Positions 40,201 through 49,500 of a stretch of 64,000 nucleotides of DNA are shown piece after piece. Every line of letters begins with the position of its first letter. Within the stretch, counting starts at the first letter, position 1. The notes beneath the pieces are model-generated. The model saw only the letters and a list, made by a program, of their open reading frames with translations. It was not told where the DNA came from and did not search any database. The DNA is from Callipepla californica brunnescens (taxonomy: Eukaryota > Chordata > Aves > Galliformes > Odontophoridae), in the NCBI GenBank assembly GCA_023055505.1, contig JALIRH010000126.1, positions 620,001-684,000 on the forward strand, given 5' to 3'. Position numbers and translations under genes: made by a program.

Positions 40201-43200
40201 AACTCTGCTGGTCTTAGCCAAAAAAATCTCACTATCCTTCCATAGAACCACAGAACGTAGAATACCCTAAGTCAGAAGGGACCCACAAGGGTCAAATCCA
40301 ATTTCTGGCTCCTCAATAAGGAGGACTGTTGGATCCCCTGTTACAGTGTTATCTTACAGTTCCATCTTCATCCGTAAGGTGCTAACTGAACCCTTGAGTG
40401 GGTGTCTGTGGAACTCATTGCATTGTTCACTGTAATTCCACATATAGTTGCTATCATAAACATGTGTTTTACATGAACTCATCAGTGAAAATTCAAACCT
40501 CACTCTGAATCTTGCTAAAGTTGGCTTCAGCTTCTTGCTGAAGAAAGGCTCTGCCTCCACCTGCCCAATCCCCTGAATGTCCTTTCACCCACCTCCTTCT
40601 GCTTATTACCCTTCCTTTGCACATAGCTGCACACTCAGCATGGGTCCTCCTCTCCCATGTGACTATAATCTGTCCACTTGTGCAAGGGCAACTCTGAGGC
40701 GGGGGCAAGTTTGCAGTTTATTGCATGGATTACATGACAAACTGCTGATATGAGTGGGAAGCCAGACACCCCTTGTATTTCTAAGGTCACCTGGTGCAGG
40801 TACGTGCTCCTGTAAAAATCACAATCACAAGCCAAGTGGAGTGGTGACAGCTCCGTACCCTCACTCATGTAACACGAATGAGCTATGCTCAGAAACTTAC
40901 TTACCCTGCTGTATTTTTCCGATGACAGCACAGAGGATCCCCTATCCTGCAGAGACTGGATCTGGAGCTTCGTGACAGCATCCTGAATGTCAGCTAGTGG
41001 GAAGCGGCTAGCATTCCTGGAGGCCTCCTCGTAAAATGCCGCCCATCTGGCTCCCGCCTCACTCTGCAAGGGGTTCACACAAGCACTGTGTTACTCCACT
41101 GAGAGTGCAGAAGCTTGGAAAGGACCTCAAAGCCCACCCAGCCCCAACCCCTGCCATGGGCAGGGCCACCCCCCACCAGCTCAGGCTGCCCAGGGCCCCA
41201 TCCAACCTGGCCTTGAGCACCTCCAGGGATGGGGCACCACAGCTTCTCCAGGCAGCTGTGCCAGCTGCAGTTAAATATGCATGAAACTCCCAAATGTTAG
41301 TGCATGAATATGAAAATCTGACTTGAAGTCATATTTAAATTTTATTTTTCCTTTTTTTTCCCAAATATGTTTTAACAGGGAGATTATAACATCAGCACCT
41401 GTCCAAAATGGCAACAAGAGCAGTATTAATTAACCTCAGCCCTTGGGATAGTTTAATTCATTTTGCTCATGACAACTTCCTGGGCTGTGAAGAGGGTGCT
41501 TGTAAAACCTGTTACATCTTGCTGCTGAAGGATGCAATAAATGCATCCAAGGCTTTCTTGAGGGCAGTGAACAGATTGTCCAGCCCTTCAGGGCAGCAAC
41601 AGACTTAAGATGCCTACACAGCCCCTGGCGATCTTTCCAAACACTCCTCTTTCACAAGAGCAAAGCAAACAGGTCTGCCCATTTCTCAGCAGCTTGCAAA
41701 ACTGGTCAAGAGCTTGACGAGTACTCAGAGGAAGAGAATCACTGTGCAAATGCCCAACTGGAGAAAGAGAGGCGTGACAGAGGTGACAGGGCAGGAGAGG
41801 GGTTCTGTGGTTACAAAAGCATTAAGCTTGCTGTCTGTTTTTTCCCCAATTAAAGAAATTGGTTGATAAGTCAGAGGAACAGCTATGACTTTTGTGACCC
41901 AATTTAGAAGGAAAATGGAAGGGACGGAGTCAAAAGGAACAGTATTCATTAACTCTCCCATTAGCTCCTCCCACACAAAGGGAGGATGGAAAGCAGTGGG
42001 TTTATTACCAGCACTACCAAAGAAATCAAGCGAGAGAAAATATCCTCTCTGAGCACTGGACTAATTGGTTCTTATAGCTGGTATCTCCTCACATATTTTA
42101 TTATCACCTCATTAATGCTGGAAGTGCTATATGGGACTTTCATTTTATGTGTTTGGAAACGTTACAGTTTAAGTACCTGGTGCCTTGGAAAATATTCCAG
42201 ATTGACAATGATTAGTCATTAGGATTTCTTCCAGCAACCAGTCTCCTTGCTTTAATTAAGAAATACTATAATTAAACCATGTTTTAATTAAGCTATAAGA
42301 CAAAGTGGAAAACTTATGCTATTGCACCAAAGTAGACATAGGATATTCAGCTCCATTTTTATGCTCTGAATTGTTTTTCTCTAAAATTTGAGTTAAATTT
42401 AAAAGGTACATAGCTACAAATCTCTAGGTGTTTTGTTTAATGGCTCCAAGGTTATGAGATGCTAGGCTGCAGCATGGCAGTATCAGCAACTGTCAGAGCA
42501 TGGCTGACTGCTCTTGCAAACACAAGCATTTGCCAAGAGATCCAGTTGAATGGGACAGCAAAATGTTGATGCTGGAAAGCAGGGAAGCTGCTTGAAATAT
42601 CCTGCAAGTACAAATACTAAGGTTACTTTCAAATAGAAGTTCTAAACCACCATACTGCAAATTCCACCGCTGGTTTTTTGGAAATCTGATCTAACTTCAT
42701 TTTTCCCAGTTTAATACCGCCAGCCAAACTACTGACAGCTAGAATTATGAGATGAATTTGCTGGGAAGGTCTCCTAATGCATAAAGGCTACAGAATACTG
42801 TACAAGATCACCAGCAAGCATTTTACAAAATGTCTGCATTCAGAAAATGTGAATTTTTTGCTCAGAAACACCATTGTGGGTGAGCCTGGAACAGCAGTGA
42901 ATGTGGAGGAAGGTCTCTCTCCATCCAAGCATTTCGCACTCCCTTGTCATTTCCCTCCTCTCACTGGGGTGACTCAGGGTGATGGCTGGGAGCAAGTCCA
43001 GCCTTCAGCCAACCCCATGCAGTGTGTGGGCAGCCCAGGCACCAGCCGAGGCTGTAGGGGCTGTCAGTGACCTGGGCAGTCCAGTGAGGCATTACTATGT
43101 TAATGCAAGCCCCGAAAGCAGAACCCAAATTTCTGTCCACCCTAGTGGGACCAAAACAAACTGGGAAGTAACCACTGGATTCCTAGAACACCAGTAAAAC

Positions 43201-43403
43201 CCAAGGAATGAAGCACTTACCATTTTCCTAGATGTCTCCTCAGTAATGTTGGTGTTATAGTTCCACGAAGCAAGTGAGTTTTCATAGCTGATGTCTTCTG
43301 CTCTCACATTGAACTCTGCCAGAAATATTTGGGCTTCCTGTGTGACGTCCTGAGGGGTCACAACAGCGCTCAGACCACAGAGAAGCCAGAAGTGAACCAA
43401 CAT
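22162..43403 (-). CDS. ACE2: Angiotensin-converting enzyme 2, complete 18-exon coding region
   Basis: A type I membrane zinc carboxypeptidase that removes the C-terminal residue of angiotensin II to give angiotensin-(1-7). Its collectrin-like C-terminal part is known to chaperone neutral amino-acid transporters such as B0AT1. Eighteen minus-strand exons sum to 2424 nt, or 807 residues plus stop (human 805), with all phases consistent. Domain order: signal peptide (residues 1 to about 17), M2 peptidase domain to about 612, collectrin-like neck, a membrane helix at about 741-763, a basic cytoplasmic stretch RKARKRRN, and C-terminus TSF, a PDZ-ligand type end. HEMGH sits at 374-378 and the third zinc ligand Glu at 402. 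Arg273, His345, His505 and Tyr515 are all conserved, at the same numbers as in human. Unusual residues are Leu492, Tyr609 and Ser705. I chose the ATG at 43401-43403 (A at -3) over in-frame ATGs 6 and 57 nt upstream because it begins directly at the hydrophobic signal peptide. Confidence 0.97.
22861..23052 (-). CDS. ACE2: ACE2 coding exon 17 (membrane helix)
   Basis: 192 nt. It encodes [19 protein letters not shown] and a roughly 23-residue helix starting VWLIIFGVV. The split codon at its start reads AG|T (Ser705), where Arg is usual. Donor AG|GTGAGT. Confidence 0.96.
24246..24362 (-). CDS. ACE2: ACE2 coding exon 16 (neck)
   Basis: 117 nt, in frame, between acceptor AATCAG and donor AG|GTGAGA. 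It encodes RISFYLTV and [16 protein letters not shown]. The first third is quite unlike mammalian ACE2, but phase, length and the NVSDI core support the call. Confidence 0.9.
24663..24780 (-). repeat. CR1 LINE 3' end (antisense), ACE2 intron
   Basis: The octamer tail ATTCATAG repeats first, then ATTAGGTTGGAAAGGACCTA, CTAGTCCAACCATCC and CTGGGAGAAGAGGCCGACCC. Confidence 0.92.
24783..24830. repeat. (GATGTATG)n octamer tandem repeat
   Basis: Five or so units of GATGTATG with one shortened unit, immediately next to the CR1 fragment. Confidence 0.85.
25435..25535 (-). CDS. ACE2: ACE2 coding exon 15 (collectrin-like)
   Basis: 101 nt. It encodes [19 protein letters not shown] and [11 protein letters not shown]. 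Acceptor TTTGCAG and donor CA|GTGAGT. Confidence 0.94.
26205..26290 (+). repeat. CR1 LINE 3'-end fragment, ACE2 intron
   Basis: GGTGTGATGGGTTGCTGGTT, TGATCTTTGTGGTC, TTTTCCAACCTTAAC and a tail AATTCGATGATTC. Confidence 0.85.
27027..27182 (-). repeat. CR1 LINE fragment (antisense), ACE2 intron
   Basis: ATCATAGAATTGTTAAGATT, GGAAAAGAC, CTAGTCCAACCAGCAGCCC and CCAGGGACAGTGACTCCACC, the standard antisense CR1 order. A 149-codon frame crossing it at 27031-27480 is an artefact. Confidence 0.9.
28595..28653 (-). CDS. ACE2: ACE2 coding exon 14
   Basis: 59 nt. It encodes [19 protein letters not shown], the start of the collectrin-like region. Donor GCG|GTAAGT. Confidence 0.95.
29348..29520 (-). CDS. 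ACE2: ACE2 coding exon 13 (end of peptidase domain)
   Basis: 173 nt. It encodes [24 protein letters not shown] and GWNTYWTP. Tyr609 replaces the conserved Asp of the STDWSPY-type motif. Donor T|GTATGT. Confidence 0.95.
29837..29959 (-). CDS. ACE2: ACE2 coding exon 12
   Basis: 123 nt. It encodes [19 protein letters not shown] and [11 protein letters not shown]. Tyr515 lies at its start. Donor AG|GTAACA. Confidence 0.95.
30150..30226 (+). repeat. CR1 LINE 3'-end fragment, ACE2 intron
   Basis: GTTGTACTAGATAATCTTGG, TCTTTTCCAACTTTGGGATT, then CTACGATTCTATAA. Confidence 0.8.
30623..30721 (-). CDS. ACE2: ACE2 coding exon 11
   Basis: 99 nt. It encodes [23 protein letters not shown] and NDYSFIR, carrying active-site His505. 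Leu492 occupies a position that is usually Pro. Confidence 0.95.
32310..32454 (-). CDS. ACE2: ACE2 coding exon 10
   Basis: 145 nt. It encodes [33 protein letters not shown] and RWWEMK. Donor AA|GTAAGT. Confidence 0.96.
33045..33271 (-). CDS. ACE2: ACE2 coding exon 9 (zinc-binding HEMGH)
   Basis: 227 nt. It encodes [36 protein letters not shown] and [16 protein letters not shown]. Both His zinc ligands, the catalytic Glu and the third ligand Glu402 are present. Confidence 0.98.
33992..34019. repeat. A-rich tract in ACE2 intron 8
   Basis: Two A runs joined by GAAG, about 107 bp downstream of exon 8 in transcript sense. Low complexity only. Confidence 0.75.
34126..34295 (-). CDS. ACE2: ACE2 coding exon 8
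   Basis: 170 nt. It encodes [15 protein letters not shown] and [16 protein letters not shown], with substrate-binding His345. Donor AG|GTACTG. Confidence 0.96.
35713..35810 (-). CDS. ACE2: ACE2 coding exon 7
   Basis: 98 nt. It encodes [18 protein letters not shown], including substrate-binding Arg273, and [13 protein letters not shown] long T-tract on the minus strand precedes the acceptor. Confidence 0.96.
36539..36647 (-). CDS. ACE2: ACE2 coding exon 6
   Basis: 109 nt, one codon longer than human. It encodes [16 protein letters not shown] and [12 protein letters not shown]. The donor G|GTACGA is weaker than the others. Confidence 0.93.
37227..37339 (-). CDS. ACE2: ACE2 coding exon 5
   Basis: 113 nt. 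It encodes [16 protein letters not shown] and [12 protein letters not shown]. Acceptor TTTTCAG and donor CAG|GTAGGG. Confidence 0.96.
38301..38444 (-). CDS. ACE2: ACE2 coding exon 4
   Basis: 144 nt. It encodes [20 protein letters not shown], then [20 protein letters not shown]. Donor A|GTAAGT. Confidence 0.97.
38680..38865. repeat. Possible degenerate avian repeat
   Basis: GC-richer sequence with CTCACTGCTGGCTCATGTCC and TTTGTCCCCAAGGTCCCTGA, phrases that resemble internal CR1-type sequence as I remember it. The assignment is weak. Confidence 0.3.
39002..39095 (-). CDS. ACE2: ACE2 coding exon 3
   Basis: 94 nt. It encodes [18 protein letters not shown] and FNCLVLEPG. Donor G|GTGTGG. Confidence 0.95.
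39651..39700. repeat. Poly-T / T-rich tract
   Basis: About 18 T residues followed by an AT-rich tail, in ACE2 intron 2. No associated element can be named. Confidence 0.8.
40240..40345 (-). repeat. CR1-like fragment (antisense), ACE2 intron 2
   Basis: ATAGAACCACAGAACGTAGA, then AAGTCAGAAGGGACCCACAA and CCAATTTCTGGCTCC. It is diverged from the usual CR1 end. Confidence 0.65.
40905..41063 (-). CDS. ACE2: ACE2 coding exon 2
   Basis: 159 nt. It encodes [19 protein letters not shown] and [20 protein letters not shown], with one N-glycosylation sequon (NAS). A CR1 3' end begins only about 40 nt upstream of its acceptor. Confidence 0.96.
41105..41272 (-). repeat. CR1 LINE 3' end (antisense) abutting ACE2 exon 2 acceptor
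   Basis: GGAAAGGACCTCAAAGCCCA, CAGCCCCAACCCCTGCCATG, CAACCTGGCCTTGAGCACCT and CCAGGGATGGGGCACC. In ACE2 transcript sense the element is in its own sense orientation and ends about 40 nt before exon 2. Confidence 0.93.
43221..43403 (-). CDS. ACE2: ACE2 coding exon 1 (signal peptide and N-terminal helix)
   Basis: 183 nt, 61 codons. A hydrophobic leader [16 protein letters not shown] is followed by [15 protein letters not shown] and [14 protein letters not shown] (an NIT sequon). Donor ATG|GTAAGT. In-frame upstream ATGs at 43409 and 43460 are judged less likely starts. Confidence 0.95.
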
Positions 43404-43459
43404 ATTCATGAGTGGACTGAAGTAGGTTTCCTCAGGTGAGCTTCTGTGCCTTCTTCTCA

Positions 43460-43474
43460 TCAGACCTTATGCAT
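43460..43474 (-). promoter_or_regulatory. Possible four-codon uORF in ACE2 5' UTR
   Basis: ATG CAT AAG GTC TGA, whose stop overlaps an in-frame upstream ATG (TGATG) of the ACE2 frame. It matters only if transcription starts upstream of it, as the TATA box predicts. Confidence 0.4.
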
Positions 43475-43515
43475 AGCAAGTGTGAACTAAAGAGGCTGAA
43501 CCCAATTTTCCAGGC

Positions 43516-43523
43516 CTTTTATA
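43516..43523 (-). promoter_or_regulatory. ACE2: ACE2 TATA box
   Basis: The minus strand reads CTATAAAAGG. It lies about 113 nt upstream of the chosen ATG and would put the transcription start near 43490, giving a 5' UTR of about 85 nt. Confidence 0.7.
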
Positions 43524-43583
43524 GGTTTTATCCATTGTAGGAAAGAAAGGTAAAAGTTTTTGTAAAAAGTCAAATAAACAAAA

Positions 43584-43596
43584 GTCAATGATTAAC
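43584..43596. promoter_or_regulatory. HNF1-type palindromic site upstream of ACE2
   Basis: GTCAATGATTAAC matches the HNF1 consensus GTTAATNATTAAC at 12 of 13 positions. It lies about 60 bp upstream of the TATA box. HNF1 proteins are known activators of mammalian ACE2 and collectrin; binding here is inferred. Confidence 0.6.
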
Positions 43597-46500
43597 TTTG
43601 GAAGAACATTATTACTCCTACCATTTTACAGCCTTCTTATAAAAAGCTTTTACTTTTAGTTAATGTTTCCCAAGTGTGCTGTCAATGATACTGCTGCTCA
43701 CTTTATCTATAGCCTGCCAGTGTCTTTGGTAGCTCAGAATATTTGAATCTTTTAACAGGTTGGTGATAAGCTGTAAAAATATTTAGAAAATTCACTGCAA
43801 CCCCAAGCCATGACCTTATTTCCGAGGCAGAAAGAAATTCCCCAACCAGGGTACCTGGTTGGATGTTCAGGTCTGTGTTTTAAAAGGCTTTGAAACTCAT
43901 TTTCAAAATGAGTAGGGCATATAAAACTAAATTTTTAAAGGTGAATTACCAAAAAGGAGCAAGGGACATAGTGGCATCATAGGTAGTGATCTAACCTTAA
44001 CTAGAAAACAACTGGATTTAAGTACTAAGATTGCTAAGATGATTTCACCTAAATATCTAAATATCTTTGCTAATCTAGCTAGGAACTGAGTACTTACTGC
44101 AAATCAATGGGAAAATCAATGTATGAATTAGTTCTGGAAATGAAGCTCAGGTTGAGTGTTATCGATCAGACAATACCTCAGTACTTTATTAGACTATTTC
44201 TGCTCAGGATAACTCAGAGAGGGGGGGTGGGAACACTTCTTGAGATGTGGCTGCAGCCAGATCCATGGGGTTGGTTTCTAGTTCCCAGCAGGTATTTTTT
44301 GAAAACACTGCAAGCCTGTAACGTGGAGAAGAGGCAACCAGCCCCTTCACTGCCAAATCCCTTCTGTCTGCATGGGGCTGAGAACAACGTGGCCTCAGCA
44401 GAGCCACCAGCAAAGGCTCCAGCAGGCAGAGCCTCAAGGGATCAGCCCACCCAGATGTTTCCTCAGGATGTGGATTATTCCTGAGTTCTCCTTTTAGACC
44501 GTTACCTTAACTTCATCTCACAGACCAATGACAAAGCAGAACTCATTGCTTCTCTTGGGCTATTCATTCCAATGTCTGATGGCAGATTAGTTTCCTTCCT
44601 TTTTAATCTGTATCTCCTGATACCTGTGTTGCTTCCTCAGAGGTCACGCTTTTTGTGCTGCATGTCATTCTTGCTGGTGCCATCCAGGCCCTCCACAGCT
44701 TGTGCTTCATCAGAAATGATCATAACTGAAACCTTATCAGTCATCAGTACAAGGGTTGCTGTCTGTGTCTTACACACTGTACCTTGCTGATATACCCTTC
44801 CTTTCTGGAAAACATAAGCCGAAATTGACTCATATTCAGATTGTGAATTACTTTCTAGTAGCACTGCTCTCTGTCCAGCCCATCCCCTTTTTCTCTCTGT
44901 CCACCTGGCACTAGGGCGGCACTAATTAGAGCCTTTCAGATTTGGCTGAAGTTCATCATGATGATTTCAGACCATTTTTCCAATTTTTTACGATCATTTG
45001 GAACTGTAACCCTTCAGAAGACTCACAGGTTGGCAGTGCCTGCAAACCTATTACCAGGTTTTCTATTCTCACATCCAGATCATACAGAATAAGGCAAGAC
45101 CTCAGGAAGCTATCAATTAAAACAGCCCATCTCTAGACTGATGGGCTGGAGTCTATTTTTTAAGTAATTATGTGTCTTTTGTGATTCTTGTATAGCTTAT
45201 CTTTCCTCAATTTGCTTGTGAGACTGTCAGGTGGTGAAGTGTTGACAGTTCTTTTTTTATCCCATTTCTGGCTGCAGTTTCTCCTTTGTCCATGAGCCCT
45301 ATTGTCTGCTAGAGCAAAGAATGATTTAAATTACCTTGATGTGATTTCTTCTTTTCCAATAGAAAACAGGGACTATGATGACTGTTGCTTTAAATTTTTT
45401 CTTTTCTCTTTTACGCTGGCAAAGTAATTTTAGTATGCTAAAACCAGCCTTTATGCTAAAAAATTCCTGTTTTACATGCAGGTGCTGTATTTGGATGCAG
45501 GACCATTTGTGACGCACCAAAAAGAAACAGGAATCTGAGAAAATGAAGTTCAGTAGGGGCTGTGAGGCAGCAGCCGTTAGAAGAAAACAAACAGTGTTAA
45601 GTTTTGATCTCAAATAGAGCTGTTGTTATACACAGTTGTGGCTGGTCTGGCTGGCTTGTACTGAGACTGAGATAGTTTGTCACCGCTGCAGTGCAGAGGG
45701 TGAGGTTGCCCTGATGTAACAGCATGTGCTCACTCTCCAGTTTGCCAGTCCTCCCCTCCATCCTGAGGTCTGCAGTGAGAACTGTGGCCCCCAGCTGCAC
45801 CCAGTCCTCTTAAAGAGCTTCCCACCAATGTTTGATGTACCTTGGCTCTGACAGAGCCGCTTCTGCCTCATTATTCACAGTGCTGACAGAGCTGTGCTGT
45901 GAAATGAGGGCTGTAATAAGAGAGAATTGCATTTAGGGCATGCTTCAATAAGAAAGCTGTGCATTGTGCATTGGCCACCACACCCTCAAAATACCATAAA
46001 ATACCATTATCAGGACAGTTTTTCCAGACAGAAGTACTGCTTAAGCTCACTGCTATACTTCATCATTCGTCATTCTGCCTTTCTGCTCAGTGCATAAGAG
46101 ACAGACATAAGTATTGCTCGGTGGACGATTTGCAGAGAGTGGCTCAGAAGGGACGCAGCTGTGGGATGCCTGGCTTGAAGCATCCCCAGGAGGACCAAAA
46201 GCTATCCCACTGCCTGCACAGGGCTGGAGCTGCCCTGCTTCTCTGCTGTTTGCCAAAGAGTGGTTCATGTCAGTTAAATACCTGGCAGATCCTTGCTCTG
46301 ATGGCTCCTCATAAAGTGGCTCTGCAGAGGCAGCGAAGGCCCAGAGGTTGCACATCGCCCTGATGCAGTTCTGAGAGAGGGCTGCACTGCCTCAGCGGCT
46401 CCTGGGCATCGCTGGGGGCAATCCGAGAGCCTCTCCCTCATCCTCACGCTCCAAACAGGGGCTGGGCAAACAGTCCTTCTAATCCCCAGAACAGCCTATT

Positions 46501-49500
46501 TCCCACATGAGTGACTCCTAGGCATGTGTGGTGTCTGACATTTCTAGGACATAGCCCCTGCAGCTGAGCCAGGGGCAGGATGCTGCACAGCCACATTCCA
46601 ATGCCTGCCCAAAGCTAGTGCCTCAGGTAACTGACCAGACCTGCAGCCTCCTCTCCCAGGGCAGTTGCTGATGCCTGAAGCATCAGGAAATTGAAGTGTT
46701 TTTGCAAGGTCCATAATGAATCCTTACAGTTTGCCCATTTTGAAGAGCCACTTTGCCCCAACAACTGAGGGAAAGGTATTGATCTCATGATACGCAGCTT
46801 TTCCTCCAGGCAACCAGCATTTCTTGTTCCATGATCACTAAGGAGGCAGCAAGTGGTCTCATTTCATTTTCAAACAGCCATGTGTCCACACATCAGCCTC
46901 TGCAGCCGATGCTGTTCAGATCATGGAGGAACATAAGTCTAAAATTCCTGCTGGTTCACAACCAACAAAGACTGCATTTGGTAATTTGTAGTAATTAAGA
47001 TCTCAAATATAGGAGAGCAGCAGAAGCTGATAGAGGGATAATGCCAGAACAAAGCGAAGCTCGTGTCATTTCTCAAAAATCTAAATGTTTTCTGTTTAGC
47101 CATTGCTGAAGCTAATAAGATGTTCTGGCAGCTTCAAGTTGTCATCTCTAAGGGAAAGGGAAAAACATCAGGAAGAAAGAGATCTGACTAGCAAAATCAG
47201 ACTCTTTTTTTTTTTAAGATCCTGAGCAAAATCCAGTTCCCACTGAAGCTGCTGAATTTGCTGAGAACAAGGTTGAAGCCCTACTGTAAAGCTGTAATTC
47301 CTCCACATCATTTTGGGCAGAATTGCCGACATCAATCCAGCCACAGAACATCCAGCTGTAAATGCAGATGCATTATGGTAAGTGCATCCGCTATGCTTAG
47401 TGTATTCAAAAAACTGAATATACTGACAGATTTGTGCCAGTGAGCATGTGTCACTGACCGCTGTCAATGTATTTCAGCTTTATGTGATGTGCAAACTACC
47501 AAGTTTAGTGCTTCAAACTAGGCAACAGTGCAAACTTTTCCTTAACAACTGCCTGGTAGCTTAGGAAGCTGCAGTGTCACTCCATTGCACACAACTCTTC
47601 TTACACGCCACATTAAAGGGAAACAAAAACCATGAGAGGCCAAAAGGAACCGCTCATAGAAAACCAAGCGCAGATTGTTCATTGCTAATGGGTCGCGGGC
47701 AGTTGATCAATGTATTTTCTATAAAAACCTGGCACACTTCAAACAGCTAATTTCATACATCACAGGTTATGAACTGACCAAATGTCTGAGATGTATTTTT
47801 ATCTAGAAACATAAGTACCCTCTTTTTATTGGGAGTTATTTTCAGTATTTATTACACTTCTTTCCTTAGCTTTAACGTAGGTATTTTCTTTTATTTTACC
47901 ACATATGGGAGGTTACACTTGAAAAACTTTTCAAGATGTGGTAATGTTTGCTTGGTCAAAAATAACACGAAGTATCAAACCAGAAGTTCTTATGATAATA
48001 CAGTGATTACATTTGTTGGAGAATTATTCTGTTCCAAGGTGATAAAAGAACAAGATCTGAATTTTGCCCTAAGGCTCCTTGTGCCCATTTCACCTTTCTT
48101 GTTTGTGAACAACAGCAGAAGCAGTGAAGTGACTTCAGATGTATCTTCCCTCAAAATGCAGAGCAAATGAAGCCTTTCGTGAGGGTGCAGCCCTCTTCAT
48201 GGAGGTCAGTATGACAAAAAAAAGTCTTGTACCTGGATGAACAAATAGGAGCACGTGGCTGCAACACAGATATGGGGTAACATCCCCAGGATCTTCAGCG
48301 CAGGTGGAGCCTTAAAGGGAATATTCAGTTCAGGTCTATTACCAGACTTAAAGAGGGGATATATTTAGAGGAGAGTGCCACAGACAGGCCACTCCTCCCA
48401 GGTCTTTATTCTGAAGGAGAAACAAATGCTGATGTAACAGAGCAGTTTTGTCCAACATGGAGTGACATCAGTTTGCAGAACAGAGTTAGATTGCCTTAAA
48501 GCAGGAGGCAGAATGGGCCCAATAATGTCTTTAGCATCTGCCCAGTTTGTCATCTTCCCTAAATAACAAAGTTATAAGGGCTTCTAATCTAATTTATGCA
48601 ACCATCCTACAGTCAATGCAACACTCAAGGTTCTGTACAGAAAGTGGTTGTGTCAAAATCTATTCAGTCTGTAATTTAAGGGCAGTATTTTAAAGTTCCC
48701 AATGTTCTCCAGTGCTCCAAGAGCATAGGTACTGAGCAGCAGTGTAAACAACTTACTCGTGCATGACTTGTGCTTATTCTTACCCAGACATCAATACCCT
48801 CCTCACAAGCAAGCAGAATGGAAATGCAGCATCCTTCCTGAAATGTTGACTCACTGGGAATGTGGAGCTGGTGATAAATGTTGCAGATCTTCAAACAGAA
48901 CTTCTCTGGTTTTGCTGCTCTGTTTAGTTGAATTTTCTTCTTTCCTCTCTCTTTTCTAAAATGCAGCTCCTGAAAATAAAATAGTTCTGTCTCGAGCACA
49001 CCATGTTCCTTTGCTGAAATTCATTGGCTCAGCACAAATACAATTGACTCATTGTATTAGGGAGTATTTTACTGTATATTTTGTCACTTATTTTTCACTT
49101 TCCTGTTATTATCAGGTCTCTTGATGACAGGTGGTTTAGAGAAAAAAAATACAGAAATTACAAATGGTGAAAGTTACATAAAACATCTGGCCACATCCTC
49201 AACAGATATAAATTGTCTCTGTAACATTTGCAGGTGCTGAAGAACAGGCTCTACCAAATCAAAGTGTTCTTTGTTTTCTAATTGGTTTCTGTTACACACA
49301 GAGACTGGAAAAGAGATTTATTTCTTCTGTAGCACCATGCCCTTGATTAACCTCATTTGCAGCAGGTATTTCAATTAAAGAGCTAACACCAACACTGACT
49401 TCTAAGCGTTGCTAAGTGTGATACCTGTCTGCTCATGTATCATTTACTTCTCTCAAGCCATTTTCTGTCAGTGTAGAGGCAAGCAAGATGTATGCTGTGG

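Noticed and set aside
44107..47467. Several open frames of 95-134 codons between ACE2 and CLTRN
   Set aside because: No recognisable motifs, no consistent splice sites, and both strands are open equally in the GC-richer parts.
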